A stretch of 64,000 nucleotides of DNA. It comes from Hyphomicrobium sp. (GTDB taxonomy: Bacteria; Pseudomonadota; Alphaproteobacteria; Rhizobiales; Hyphomicrobiaceae). Under the pieces are notes generated by a model that was not told the DNA's origin, made no database searches, and saw nothing but the letters and a program-made list of their open reading frames with translations. The stretch covers positions 535,587 to 599,586 of the forward strand of contig JAEUME010000002.1 of assembly GCA_016793445.1 (NCBI GenBank). Reading direction: 5' to 3'. Below, one piece after another: positions 36,703-46,800 of the stretch (position 1 is the stretch's first letter; each line of letters opens with the position of its first letter). Both the position numbers and the translations under genes were made by a program.

Positions 36703-37374
36703 GGTCGCGTGGAAGACTTGGCCGGCATTGCCATCGTCCTCGTCATTCTGTTTAGCGCTCTCGTTGCGGGCTATCAGTCCATAGATCGGCTGTTCAACCC
36801 TCAGCCGATTACCTGTTTGGGCTGGCTCGCACTCGCCGGTCTGATCGGCTTCGTCGGCAATGAACTCGTGGCGGTGTTTCGCATTCGCGTCGGTCGCGAA
36901 ATAAATAGCGCCGCCCTCGTAGCTGATGGCTATCACGCGCGCACCGATGGCCTCATGAGCCTCGCTGTCATGGCCGGCGCAATCGGCGTGGGGCTCGGGT
37001 TTCCGCTCGCCGACCCAGTCGTTGGGCTACTGATAACGCTCGCCATCTTTGGCATTGTTTGGCAGTCGGCAAAGGCCGTGCTGACCCGCATGCTCGATGG
37101 GATTGATCCGGCCATCATCGGCGAGATTCGCCACGCCGCAACGCACGTTTCAGGCATCCAACGCGTTCTCGATGTGAAGGCCAGGTGGCTCGGTCACAAG
37201 CTTCATGCCGACGTTGCGATTCTTGTCGATAGCACTCCTCCTGTCGCTCAGGCCGATGAGCTTGGAAAAAAGCTGAAACAAGGAATGGTCACGCATATAC
37301 CCGCGCTGTCGGTCATCACCGTGCGCTGTCAAGGCACGAATGAAGTGTTGCCGGGTTTGGACAACCAAACATGA
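36703..37374 (+). pseudogene. Cation diffusion facilitator transporter, 5'-truncated
   Basis: The frame begins inside the protein at GRVEDLAGIAIVLVILFSAL, a CDF mid-sequence, and continues through VADGYHARTDGLMSLAVMAG with the HxxxD metal site and PLADPVVGLLITLAIFGIVW. It ends in a cytoplasmic domain (HVSGIQRVLDVKARWLGHKL, then LHADVAILVD). The first ~80 residues, with two membrane helices and the other half of the metal site, are missing. The 221-codon ORF from GTG 36709 cannot make a full transporter. Zn/Cd/Co export was the likely original role. Confidence 0.8.
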
Positions 37375-37874
37375 AGTGTCTCACGACAAAAAAGGAGCTG
37401 CTCTACACGCACACCGGATTGCGGACCGCGCGCGTCTCACTGTTGCTTCTGCTTTTGGCCACGCTCAGTGTAGTCAACGAAATTGCTTTGGCGCACGGCA
37501 TTCATGCCGACCAGTTGCGTACAATCAAGCATCGCGGCCTGTAAGAATCCCACCGGGGTGTATTCGAACGCAACGGTACCAAGGGAGAGGACATCTACAC
37601 TCATCCTCATTTCATTCCTTACCTGCGCTACTTTCTATACGGGCCCGAACTTCCCGATGCGGTTATCGATGCCTTCGTCGAGCAAGTTGGCGATCCCGAC
37701 TGCTTGACATCTGGCGATATAACCTCGATTTGCAAGTGCGCACGAAGCCTAGTGCGCGAGCATGGGTTCGATAAGGGTCGCGCGCCCGAGGAGTTCTTCA
37801 AGCTCTGCCTCGAGATTGGCCTCGACCTGTCCTACGCCGAGATCGTGCGAAACGCCGTGAAGCAGGTTCGATAA
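37371..37874 (+). pseudogene. Unrecognised ORF interrupted by one in-frame stop
   Basis: ATG 37371 overlaps the CDF stop (ATGA). The frame encodes a hydrophobic, signal-like start (VSLLLLLLATLSVVNEIALA) and stops with TAA at 37542-37544, but the same frame then stays open for 109 more codons (IYTHPHFIPYLRYFLYGPEL, CARSLVREHGFDKGRAPEEF, SYAEIVRNAVKQVR) to 37874. The second half is protein-like with three cysteines and has no start codon. Family unknown. One nonsense mutation in a ~167-codon gene is the simplest reading. Confidence 0.5.
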
Positions 37875-37937
37875 TTGCTCACCATTGCGTACTTCTGGTG
37901 ACCGTCACGAGATATCCAAGCTAGCTCCAAAAACGGC

Positions 37938-38864
37938 TCAATTCGCAACACCCGCCTGCGCAACGAGCGCTGTCTTGATGGCTGTCGCCAGCGCGATTGC
38001 TTTGCCCTTGGCCCAATAGTGCAGAAACAGGATGCGCGGCTGCTCTTCGCTCATGTGGTGATGGATCGCAACGATGTTGATTCCTTGCTTCCGCATGGCC
38101 TTGAGCACGGTCTGCAGTTCGGACTCGGTCATAGCAAAGTCGCCGTCGACCACCGCGTTGTCATCGGTGCCAGCGAATGCGGCCCAGGTATTGATGCCCA
38201 TCTCTTTATTGACAGGCATACCGTGCATATTGGCCGGCCGGCCGATGACGACCTTGAACATGCCATCCTTGGCCTGGCCCTTGGTCGCAAAAATGGCCTC
38301 GAGTGGCTCGACAGAAATGGCGTTTTGAACGCCGATGCTACCGCCCGCGAATGTCTTTTGGGGGCTCGGATTGGCCGCCCGAATCTCGGCCACCTTGTCG
38401 AAGATCTTTTTGACGCCAGCGGCGAGCTTGGCCGCCTCTCCCATGCCTCCGATGTGCATGAAATAGACCTTCGGATCGTCGAAGAAGAAATGGTTGTGAA
38501 GGGCCGTGACTTCGAGACCCGCGTCAAGGGCGGCGCTCATCGCCGGGTTGACTTCGTCCTCGAACAGCACGGTATCGCCCATCATCATGGTTTGTCCGTC
38601 ATTGTTAGCGGTGAAGCCCGCCCATGACGTGAGGCCAATAAATGGCGGCATCTGCCAACCGTCGACGTTGATCTTGACGTCGGTTCTAGGCTTGGAAAGC
38701 TTGAATACGTTTTCGTCCTTGTTGAAAGTTCCCTTGAGGCCGGTGGCCTGCTCGATGCTGGCGCTATCGACGGAGGCCGCCGCCTCCGCCTTGGCGGCGG
38801 ATGTTTGCTGACAGAGAAGACCAACGAACGAAATTGCGATTGCAAGCTTGAACAAGCGACTCAT
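37938..38864 (-). CDS. DUF1259 (LpqO-type) secreted protein
   Basis: 308 residues from ATG 38864, with AGGAGG 5 bases upstream. A signal peptide (about 1-26) leads to a two-lobed protein: the motif TALHNHFFFDDPKVYFMHI (about 127-145) and its internal repeat VAIHHHMSEEQPRILFLHYW (about 264-283) mark two copies of the DUF1259 domain. The His clusters suggest metal binding. Function is not established. It lies beside the chromate-resistance pair on the same strand. Confidence 0.85.
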   Translation of the reverse strand: MSRLFKLAIAISFVGLLCQQTSAAKAEAAASVDSASIEQATGLKGTFNKDENVFKLSKPRTDVKINVDGWQMPPFIGLTSWAGFTANNDGQTMMMGDTVLFEDEVNPAMSAALDAGLEVTALHNHFFFDDPKVYFMHIGGMGEAAKLAAGVKKIFDKVAEIRAANPSPQKTFAGGSIGVQNAISVEPLEAIFATKGQAKDGMFKVVIGRPANMHGMPVNKEMGINTWAAFAGTDDNAVVDGDFAMTESELQTVLKAMRKQGINIVAIHHHMSEEQPRILFLHYWAKGKAIALATAIKTALVAQAGVAN

Positions 38865-38902
38865 AGCCACCTCCTACGAGGTTAGACAGCATTCAATTCA
38901 GC

Positions 38903-39280
38903 TCACCAGCCGCGATCCTGGTGTGTTTGGATGTCCACGTCGAATGGGACGGCGTCTCCTGGAAAGCGGAGCTGGTATTTTTCGCCGGACCGCCAGATCT
39001 CCCGGCACGTCAAGTCTTCTGGAGTTGGCGCCTCGATACACAGCTGAACGCCGGATATTTTCCACTTACCTATGTACCTGCGTCCAAGCGAAACGATCCT
39101 GACCGCTCCATTTCTCAAGTACTGCTCGGAGAAATGTGGCTCACTGATTTCCATGCCGATGACCCTGGATCTGATCTCGGCGCCGGTCATTTTGCGATAG
39201 GTGTCGGGGCCTGCTGCGGCAGGGCGCACAGACGCTACTGCTAATAGACTCAATGCGAGAATGAGTTCTGTGAACCGCAT
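38903..39280 (-). CDS. Secreted hypothetical protein
   Basis: 125 residues from ATG 39280 (the frame extends to 39367 inside chrA). A signal peptide (about 1-24, ending AAA-G) precedes KMTGAEIRSRVIGMEISEPH, then GKWKISGVQLCIEAPTPEDL, TCREIWRSGEKYQLRFPGD, with two cysteines. This layout resembles small periplasmic proteins with an N-terminal 'typical signal - G-E-I' pattern seen near alphaproteobacterial stress genes, but I cannot name it. It sits 17 bases downstream of chrA on the same strand. Confidence 0.65.
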   Translation of the reverse strand: MRFTELILALSLLAVASVRPAAAGPDTYRKMTGAEIRSRVIGMEISEPHFSEQYLRNGAVRIVSLGRRYIGKWKISGVQLCIEAPTPEDLTCREIWRSGEKYQLRFPGDAVPFDVDIQTHQDRGW

Positions 39281-39297
39281 ACTTTTTGCTGCCCTGA

Positions 39298-40620
39298 TCA
39301 TAGGCCTGCTGCGCGCATGGCCAGTGATGCCACCGACGCGATGGCGAGAACGCTCAGCAAGCTCCAATGTCGCATCAAGAGGAGGAAACCAGAGAGCGCG
39401 GCGAGCAGCACGACGCGTCCATCAAGCGAGGTGATTTGCGGGGTCCAAAGCTTGAGCGGCCCGACTTCAATGAGCGTCACGTTATGAAAGAACACGTGAA
39501 GCGCAAACCAAATTGCGAGATTTATAATGACGCCGACGACCGCGGCCGTGATCGCCGCGAGCGCGCCCTGGAGACGCGGCTGGTGCGTGATCCACTCGAT
39601 ATAAGGTGCGCCAGCGAAGATCCACAGGAAGCACGGAGCAAAGGTTGCCCAGAGAGCTATGAAGGCGCCGAGAAGGCCCATGACAAGTGCGGGCTCGCCA
39701 CCGTGTCGATACGCCGAGAGATAGCCGACGAACTCCGTGACTAGGATCAGTGGTCCTGGCGTCGTCTCGGCAAGCCCTAGCCCATCCATCATGGCACCTG
39801 CATCGAGCCAGCCGTACTGAGAAACGACGTCCTGCGCCATGTAGGCGAGCACGGCATAGGCGCCGCCGAAAGTGACGACGGCAAGCTTGGAGAAGAAGAG
39901 ACTGAGTTGCGTCAGGACGTGGTGTTGTCCGAAGGCCGCCGCAAGCGCGATGAGCGGCGCAAACCAGATGACCGCACAGATTGCGATCGTACGCGTGGTT
40001 TCCGCTGGTGTGGTCAGGACGGGAGCATCAATCTGCTTCGCCGCTTGCGGAACGGCATGAAAGTATCCGAATACGGCAGCTGCTAAAACGATGAGGGGGA
40101 ACGGCGCCCCCAAGAAGAAGATTGCCAAGAATGATAGACCGGCAATGATCCAATGCTCCCGCAATTTGAGAGCTCGCTTGGAGATGCGAAGCAAAGCTTC
40201 GATGACAATGACAAGTACCGCAGCTTTGATTCCGAGAAAGACGGCTTCGACGACCGGCACTTTGCCGAATGCGGCATAGATCATGGAAAGCGCCAGCACG
40301 ACTAAGGCGCCCGGCAGTACAAACAGGAGGCCTGCTGCAAGCCCGCCTCTCAGACCATGCATGCGCCAGCCGACATAGGTCGCAAGCTGCATCGCCTCGG
40401 GACCCGGCAACAGCATGCAGAAGCTCAACGCGCTGAGGTAGCGTTGCTCATCAAGCCATTTCTTTTCTTCTACAATGATGCGGTGCATGAGCGCGATCTG
40501 GGCGGTCGGACCGCCAAAGTTGAGAACGCCAATCTTGGCCCAGGTCACCGAAGCTTCATTGAACGAAACGGATTGAAGGCTCGATTGTGTCGGGGGCGTC
40601 TTGGTATCGACTGCCGTCAT
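39298..40620 (-). CDS. chrA: Chromate transporter ChrA
   Basis: 440 residues from ATG 40620, which has GGAG upstream and overlaps the chrB stop (ATGA). CHR-family membrane protein that exports chromate from the cytoplasm. Two homologous CHR halves are visible: the first with GVLNFGGPTAQIALMHRIIV, LPGPEAMQLATYVGWRMHGL and GLLFVLPGALVVLALSMIYA; the second with KLAVVTFGGAYAVLAYMAQD and GLAETTPGPLILVTEFVGYL. About ten hydrophobic segments. Intact; forms an operon with chrB. Confidence 0.95.
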   Translation of the reverse strand: MTAVDTKTPPTQSSLQSVSFNEASVTWAKIGVLNFGGPTAQIALMHRIIVEEKKWLDEQRYLSALSFCMLLPGPEAMQLATYVGWRMHGLRGGLAAGLLFVLPGALVVLALSMIYAAFGKVPVVEAVFLGIKAAVLVIVIEALLRISKRALKLREHWIIAGLSFLAIFFLGAPFPLIVLAAAVFGYFHAVPQAAKQIDAPVLTTPAETTRTIAICAVIWFAPLIALAAAFGQHHVLTQLSLFFSKLAVVTFGGAYAVLAYMAQDVVSQYGWLDAGAMMDGLGLAETTPGPLILVTEFVGYLSAYRHGGEPALVMGLLGAFIALWATFAPCFLWIFAGAPYIEWITHQPRLQGALAAITAAVVGVIINLAIWFALHVFFHNVTLIEVGPLKLWTPQITSLDGRVVLLAALSGFLLLMRHWSLLSVLAIASVASLAMRAAGL

Positions 40621-41432
40621 GACTTTGCTCCATGCGCGGTCGGCCAATTGTGTGTTTCATCGCTTGCGTCCCGGGCCCAGCGATAGAGACCATCGTAAAT
40701 CACCAAGGCCGCCGACAGCTGTTCCAAGTCGTCGCGATACATTCGCGAGAGCCCAAGGGACACAGCCAGCAGCCCGGCTGCTTCTGGCGCCAGATCGAGG
40801 CGCGCCGTATCAGCGCTCCTGACGATTGTCGCAACGTGATGCAAGGCGGGAATTTCGAGCCCGAATTCCTGGATCATGATGTCAAACGTGCACCGCTCGC
40901 CGCGATGGCTCCAAAAGACATCCTCAATGTCGAAGGCCGCCGCTGAGAAACGCTCCGCAACTGCGGTCACTTCAGTGGGCGCTACGAACAGAAAGACGGC
41001 GTTGGGATCAATGAACCGGCGGATGAGCCACGGACAAGCGATGCGATCGATTTTTGGCCTCGCACGCGTGACCCAGACTGTTCGTCCTTGATCGTCCCGC
41101 GTTGGTAGTTTTGCTGTTCGCAAGAGTGGTTGTCGAGCGGCCTGCCAAGCGGAAAATCCGCCTTCCAGCGTCTCGGCAGCTATACCCTGATGCCGCAACC
41201 GTGCTGCTACGCCCTGACTGAGAGCGGTGCCGTCTTTGCAAATAATGACAGCGGCTTTTTTGTCCGGCTCAATCGCGGGTCTCACGTCAAAAGGATGCTG
41301 CACCGATCCGGGAACGAGCTGCGGATTGGCAGCAAAGTCCTCTTTGGAGCGGATATCGATGATGGATGGAGCGCTCGGCAGACCGATCAATCGGGCGAGT
41401 TGCGGAACGGTAATTTCAGACGGAGACGGCAC
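40617..41432 (-). CDS. chrB: Chromate resistance protein ChrB with N-terminal rhodanese domain
   Basis: 271 residues. The N-terminal ~105 residues are a rhodanese domain (SIIDIRSKEDF, active loop IICKDGTALSQGVAARLR with Cys near 65, LEGGFSAWQAAR). The rest is the ChrB C-terminal domain: VWVTRARPKIDRIACPWLIR, FIDPNAVFLFVAP, DIEDVFWSHRGERCTFDIMI and HHVATIVRSAD. ChrB is known as a chromate-responsive regulator or helper of ChrA. The rhodanese fusion suggests sulfur or redox sensing, which is inference. Translationally coupled to chrA. Confidence 0.93.
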   Translation of the reverse strand: MPSPSEITVPQLARLIGLPSAPSIIDIRSKEDFAANPQLVPGSVQHPFDVRPAIEPDKKAAVIICKDGTALSQGVAARLRHQGIAAETLEGGFSAWQAARQPLLRTAKLPTRDDQGRTVWVTRARPKIDRIACPWLIRRFIDPNAVFLFVAPTEVTAVAERFSAAAFDIEDVFWSHRGERCTFDIMIQEFGLEIPALHHVATIVRSADTARLDLAPEAAGLLAVSLGLSRMYRDDLEQLSAALVIYDGLYRWARDASDETHNWPTAHGAKS

Positions 41433-41589
41433 AGCGCGTCCTCCCTTCTCAAATGAAGGTTTGATGGACGCGATCTTTGGGCTGGCGCCTCACGGGGACG
41501 TCGCGGGACCCCATAGCACCTTTACTGGATCAAGAACCGCTTAGCTGTCAATGCTCAATGGCCGAGTGACCAGCGCCGAGACGATACGA

Positions 41590-41808
41590 TCATTCGACCC
41601 TGCGTTCGAAAAGACTGAGCAAGGCAGCGACGAGGCATCCCGCGATGATGCCCGCTGTCAGGTCCGCGCCAAGTATCAATCCGAAAGTCGTAAGCAGGAC
41701 GACTGCAGTCGGCCAATGCCGCACTAGGCGGGCGAATTCGGACTTTTCCGCCATGTTCCAGCACACGACAACAAGGAGCGCGGCAAGCGGAATGAATTTG
41801 GCCAAGGT
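41590..41808 (-). pseudogene. SulP-type anion transporter fragment
   Basis: A 71-codon frame with two hydrophobic segments, FIPLAALLVVVCWNMAEKSE and AVVLLTTFGLILGADLTAGI, ending FERRVE. This matches the last membrane helices of SulP inorganic anion transporters, without the upstream ten or so helices and without the STAS domain. The 5' break is near 41808. A former sulfate/chromate-related transporter next to chrBA is plausible. Confidence 0.6.
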
Positions 41809-41989
41809 CAGACGGTTTTCATGCCGGCATTCGCCCGACGTTCGTGTGAGCAGCGCCCGTTGTCCAGTGAAGCACTATTGCCTGACATGCATTCTCATAT
41901 CATTTGTGCCTATCGGCAATTCTGGCGGGTTGTAGTTTTGCCGCGCGAGCGCCTTGCCGCTGTCAGCGCACGGTTCACGGCTTCCGCTC

Positions 41990-42568
41990 TCACGAAGACG
42001 CGGCTTCGCGAACGCTTTCAGCTGCCGCATCCAGGATGGATTGCGCGAGTCGGGGGTCGTTGACGGCGCGCGAGAGCGTGACCGCGCCGACCATCGTCGA
42101 GAGAATAGCCATGGCCTTGATCCGTCTCTCTGGCGAGTCTGCTTTGGAGATCAGACGCGCGAGGACGCTAAGATGCTCCCTTATCCCGGCTTCGAACGAA
42201 GCCTTTACATCAGCGCTTTGCCTTGCCGCATCGGCACCGAGCGCCACCAAAGGGCAGCCCTCCATTTTTTCTTTGCGGTGCCCTTTGGACAGGTAGAACG
42301 CGATCACAGCACCTAGCGGATCTTTCGGATTCGCGATTGCAGCGTCTGACCATCGGCTCGCAGCGCACTCAAAAGCCCGCGCCGACGCCTCTGCGACCAG
42401 ATCCTCTTTCGACTCGAACTGTTTGTAGAAGGCACCCTGCGTCATTCCGGCATTTTCCATCAGATCTTTGAGACCGATGCCATCGAAGCCGTGCTCTCTG
42501 AAGAGGCGGCTTGCGACATCGATTACGTTCTGGCGGTTTTCCTCTGCCTGAGCGCGGCTTACTCGCAT
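41990..42568 (-). CDS. TetR/AcrR-family regulator (2)
   Basis: 192 residues. N-terminal helix-turn-helix: NVIDVASRLFREHGFDGIGL, then DLMENAGMTQGAFYKQFESKEDLVAEA. The ligand domain includes GCPLVALGADAARQ, close to the first TetR (30811), and GAVTLSRAVNDPRLAQSIL, also shared. It is divergent from the RND efflux operon starting at 42781 and is the obvious candidate repressor. An inverted repeat lies in the shared promoter region (42722-42756). Confidence 0.93.
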   Translation of the reverse strand: MRVSRAQAEENRQNVIDVASRLFREHGFDGIGLKDLMENAGMTQGAFYKQFESKEDLVAEASARAFECAASRWSDAAIANPKDPLGAVIAFYLSKGHRKEKMEGCPLVALGADAARQSADVKASFEAGIREHLSVLARLISKADSPERRIKAMAILSTMVGAVTLSRAVNDPRLAQSILDAAAESVREAASS

Positions 42569-42721
42569 CTTGGCATCCTTTGTTTAGATTTCAATTGAAC
42601 TCTATATGTGGATTGGCGTTCGGATGCAAGCTATCACAAGGCACCGCAAGTTCTGCGGAAAATCAGGGTCTGTATAGCTGACTCGCCCATGTCAACTTGT
42701 CTCCTCAAAAAATAGCTTGTG

Positions 42722-42756
42722 GTCGAGCGCTATCTACTTTATAGCGTGCGTTCGAC
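42722..42756. promoter_or_regulatory. Inverted repeat upstream of the RND operon
   Basis: 35 bases with arms GTCGAGCGC and GCGTTCGAC (8 of 9 positions pair) around an AT-rich core TATCTACTTTATAGCGT. It ends 24 bases before the adaptor gene's ATG and overlaps the probable promoter. Position and symmetry suggest the operator of the divergent TetR regulator; no direct evidence. Confidence 0.5.
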
Positions 42757-42780
42757 AGCTAAGTTTGGGAGGTTGGCGAC

Positions 42781-43899
42781 ATGCAGCGCAAACTGTTGCT
42801 TTTCATCGGCACGCTGGCGCTGATGGCAGCTGGCATAGCGGCCATCGCGTTCGCTTTGAATGCGCCAGACCGGGGGGCACCAATTGCTGCCGATCCCCGC
42901 ACCCCGCCACCGCTGGTAAAGGTCGTCAACGCCGCGAGCGTGGCTGGGGTTGAACGTGCCTTCACCGGCACAATCGCAGCGCGGGTCCAAAGCAATTTAG
43001 GCTTCCGCGTCCCCGGTAAGATTGTCGAGCGCCTTGTCGATGTCGGCCAGAAGGTCAAGGCCGGCCAGCCACTTATGCGGATCGACGAGACCGATTTGCG
43101 TCTCGCTTTGACCGCCAAACGCAATGCAATGATCGCTACACGCGCGACCTTCGTTCAGGCGCGCGCGGATGAGAAGCGCTACGCCACGCTCGTAAACGGT
43201 GGGATTGCAGCGAGCCCGCAGCGTTATGAACAGGCGAAGGCCGCGTTGGACACGGCTGAAGCGCAGCTCGCAGCGGCTGAAGCTGAAGCGAAAGTCGCTG
43301 AGAATGAGGCGACCTATTCGACACTCGTCGCCGACGCTGACGGTACTGTCGTCACCGCTCCTGCGGAACCCGGGCAGGTGATTGCAGCGGGACAAACCGT
43401 CGTGCAGCTCGCCCATGCCGGTCCGCGCGAGGCGCTCGTAGCGCTTCCCGAAACGATCCGGCCCGCGATCGGCGCGATCGCAGAAGCCAGCGTCTATAGC
43501 AGCGACGACCGCCGCGCAATCGCACGCCTGCGGCAGATATCGAATGCTGCCGATACCCAGACCCGGACCTACGAGGCGCGCTACGTCCTCGATGGCGACG
43601 CCGCCTCGGCTCCTCTCGGCGCGACGGTAACAATCCGACTTGCCGCCAACGGAAACCGCTCCGACGTCGAGGTGCCGATCGGCGCGGTGCTGGATGACGG
43701 CAATCGCACAGGCGTTTGGATACTGGAGAACAACGCCACAACCGTGCGCTTCGCCCCCGTGCAGATCAAGCGGCTCGGCGAGGAAAACGCGGTGGTCTCC
43801 GGAATTGAGGTCGGCCAGCCGGTCATCGCGCTCGGCGCGCATCTTTTGCGAGACGGCGCGATCGTCAGGACCAACTCCAAAGCAGAGGCGTCGAACTGA
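42781..43899 (+). CDS. RND efflux periplasmic adaptor (membrane fusion protein)
   Basis: 372 residues. An N-terminal membrane anchor or signal (about 5-25) is followed by a biotinyl-lipoyl half-motif GFRVPGKIVERLVDVGQKVK, then a coiled-coil hairpin (about 110-175, RYEQAKAALDTAEAQLAAAE), the second lipoyl half ADADGTVVTAPAEPGQVIAA, and a beta-barrel/MP domain. It links the inner membrane RND pump to an outer membrane channel. GGGAGG precedes the ATG. Its stop overlaps the pump start (TGATG). No outer membrane factor gene is present nearby. Confidence 0.93.
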   Translation: MQRKLLLFIGTLALMAAGIAAIAFALNAPDRGAPIAADPRTPPPLVKVVNAASVAGVERAFTGTIAARVQSNLGFRVPGKIVERLVDVGQKVKAGQPLMRIDETDLRLALTAKRNAMIATRATFVQARADEKRYATLVNGGIAASPQRYEQAKAALDTAEAQLAAAEAEAKVAENEATYSTLVADADGTVVTAPAEPGQVIAAGQTVVQLAHAGPREALVALPETIRPAIGAIAEASVYSSDDRRAIARLRQISNAADTQTRTYEARYVLDGDAASAPLGATVTIRLAANGNRSDVEVPIGAVLDDGNRTGVWILENNATTVRFAPVQIKRLGEENAVVSGIEVGQPVIALGAHLLRDGAIVRTNSKAEASN

Positions 43900-46800
43900 T
43901 GACCTTCAACCTGTCCGCACTCGCCGTCCGCGAGCGAGCCGTCACATTATTTTTCATCGGTCTTCTGGCAGCGGCAGGCGTGTACGCTTTCGTCAATCTC
44001 GGGCGGGCGGAGGATCCATCGTTCACCATCAAAACCATCACCGTGACGGCGGTCTGGCCGGGCGCGACTGCCCGCGAGATGCAAGACCTTGTTGCCGAAC
44101 CGCTCGAAAAACGGATTCAAGAGCTCACCTGGTACGACCGCGTGGAAACGATGACGCGGCCAGGTTACGCCTTCCTCACGGTCACGCTGAAGGACAGCAC
44201 GCCTCAAGCTGCGGTGGAGGAGGAGTTCTACCAGGCGCGCAAGAAGCTGGGCGATGAGGCGCGCAATCTTCCACCCGGCGTAATCGGTCCTTTCGTCAAC
44301 GACGAATACTCCGATGTGAGCTTTGCTCTCTATGCGCTGGAAGCCAAGGGCATGCCGATGCGCGAGCTTGTACGGCAAGCCGAGGCGGTCCGTCAGGACC
44401 TTTTACATGTCCCGGGCGTCAAGAAGATCAACATCCTGGGCGAGCGTCCTGAACGCATATTCGTCGAATTCTCCTACGCCAAGCTGGCGACGCTCGGTGT
44501 GTCCGCACAGGACATTGCCGCCGCTCTGCAACGGCAAAATACCGTAACGCCAGCAGGGTCGATCGATACGAACGGCCCACAGGTCTTTATCCGGCTCGAA
44601 GGCGCTTATGACAGCGTCGAGGCCATTTCCGACACACCGATCGTCGCTGGTGGACGCACCTTGAAGCTCTCCGATGTCGCCGAAGTGCGCCGCGGCTACG
44701 AGGATCCCCCGACCTACATCATTCGTCATCAGGGCGAGCCGACCATCATGCTTTCGGTGGTGATGCAGCAGGGCTGGAACGGGCTGGAACTTGGAAAGGC
44801 TCTGGAAAACCGATCGTCTGCGATCGCTGAAACACTACCGCTCGGCATGGCGCTCGCCAAGGTCAGCGACCAGGCGGTGAACATCACCGCAGCGGTCGGC
44901 GAGTTCATGACGAAATTCGCGATGGCGCTCGCCGTGGTGCTGCTGGTCAGCTTGCTCAGCCTTGGCTGGCGCGTCGGCATCGTCGTAGCGGCGGCCGTTC
45001 CACTGACACTTGCCGTGGTGTTTCTCATCATGCTGGAAACCGGCCGGTTCTTCGATCGGATCACGCTCGGCGCACTTATCCTTGCGCTCGGCCTTCTCGT
45101 CGACGACGCCATCATCGCCATCGAGGTGATGGTCGTGAAGATGGAAGAGGGCATGGACCGCATCAAGGCGGCCGCCTACGCCTGGAGCCACACGGCGGCC
45201 CCGATGCTTTCGGGCACACTGGTAACGATCATCGGCCTCATGCCGGTTGGCTTCGCGCGCTCGACCGCGGGCGAGTACGCCGGCAACATCTTCTGGGTCG
45301 TAGGCTTCGCGCTGATTGTCTCCTGGCTTGTTGCGGTGATCTTCACTCCATACCTCGGCGTCAAAATGCTGCCTAACATCAAACCGGTCGAGGGCGGTCA
45401 TCACGCAATTTACAATACGCCGAATTACCGGCGCCTGCGCGGCATCATAAGTTTTGTCGTTCGGCACAAGTTTCCCACCTGCTCAGCCGTCGCGATCGCT
45501 TTCGCGCTGTCCGTTGTCGGCATGGGCGCCGTGAAGCAGCAATTCTTTCCCACATCCGATCGTCCGGAGGTGCTGGTTGAAGTTCGACTGCCGGAAGGCA
45601 CGAGCATCCAGGCGACGACTGCCACGGTCGAAAAGATCGAACACTGGCTCAAGGACCAGCCGGATGCAAAAATAGTCACGAGCTATATCGGACAGGGCGC
45701 GCCGAGGTTCTTCTTCGCCATGTCGCCAGAGCTGCCCGACCCGGCCTTCGCGAAGATCGTTGTGCTGACATCCGATGCCGAGGCTCGCGAGGCTTTGAAA
45801 AATCGTCTGCGCAACGCGGTAGCGAAAGGGCTTGCGCCGGAAGCCTATGTGCGCGTCACGCAGCTGGTGTTCGGTCCTTACACGCCGTTCCCCGTTGAGT
45901 TTCGCATCGTGGGCCCTGATCCGGCGAAATTGTACGACCTCTCGGAGAAAGCCCTCGAGATCATGCGGAGCGTTCCGGACGTCAGGCAGGTGAACCGCGA
46001 CTGGGGCAATCGCGCGCCCGTGTTGCGCTTCGTTCCCGATCAGGATCGTCTGAACCTGATTGGCCTCTCGCGGGCGGAAGCCGCGCAGCAGCTGCAGTTC
46101 CTGCTCACCGGCATTCCAGTCACGCAGGTTCGCGAAAACATCCGCAACGTGCCGGTCGTGGCGCGCAGCGCCGGCACGAGCCGCCTCGATCCATCGCGGC
46201 TCGCTGATTTTTCTCTGATGAGCCGGGATGGACGCTCTATGCCGCTCGATCAAATTGGCAAATCCGAAATCCGGCTGGAAGAACCGATCATGAAGCGTCG
46301 CGATCGCATGTCGGTCGTCACAATTCGGTCGGACATCAACGAGGCGACACAGCCGCCTGAAGTCTCGAAGCAGGTCATGACGGCGCTTCAGCCGCTGATC
46401 GCCGCGCTTCCCGTCGGGTATCGCATCGAAATGGGCGGCAACATCGAAGAGTCGCTCAAAGCCAATAACGCGCTGGTGAAGATCTTTCCGATGATGATCG
46501 CGGCAACCTTGATCGTGATCATCCTGCAGGTTCGCAGCCTCTCGACCATGGCCATGGTCATGATGACGGCGCCGCTCGGCCTTGTCGGCGTCGTTCCGAC
46601 TCTGATCCTGTTCAACCAGCCATTCGGCTTCAACGCCATTCTCGGACTTATCGGGCTGGCCGGCATCCTTATGCGCAACACCCTGATCTTGACAGAGCAG
46701 ATCAAGGAGAACCAGGCTGCGGGCCTCGACGACTATCACGCCGTCGTTGAGGCGACGGTTCAGCGCACGCGCCCCGTGATCCTGACCGCCCTTGCCGCGG

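Noticed and set aside
37542..37544. Stop codon recoding (selenocysteine) in the interrupted ORF
   Set aside because: The codon is TAA, which is not used for selenocysteine or pyrrolysine.
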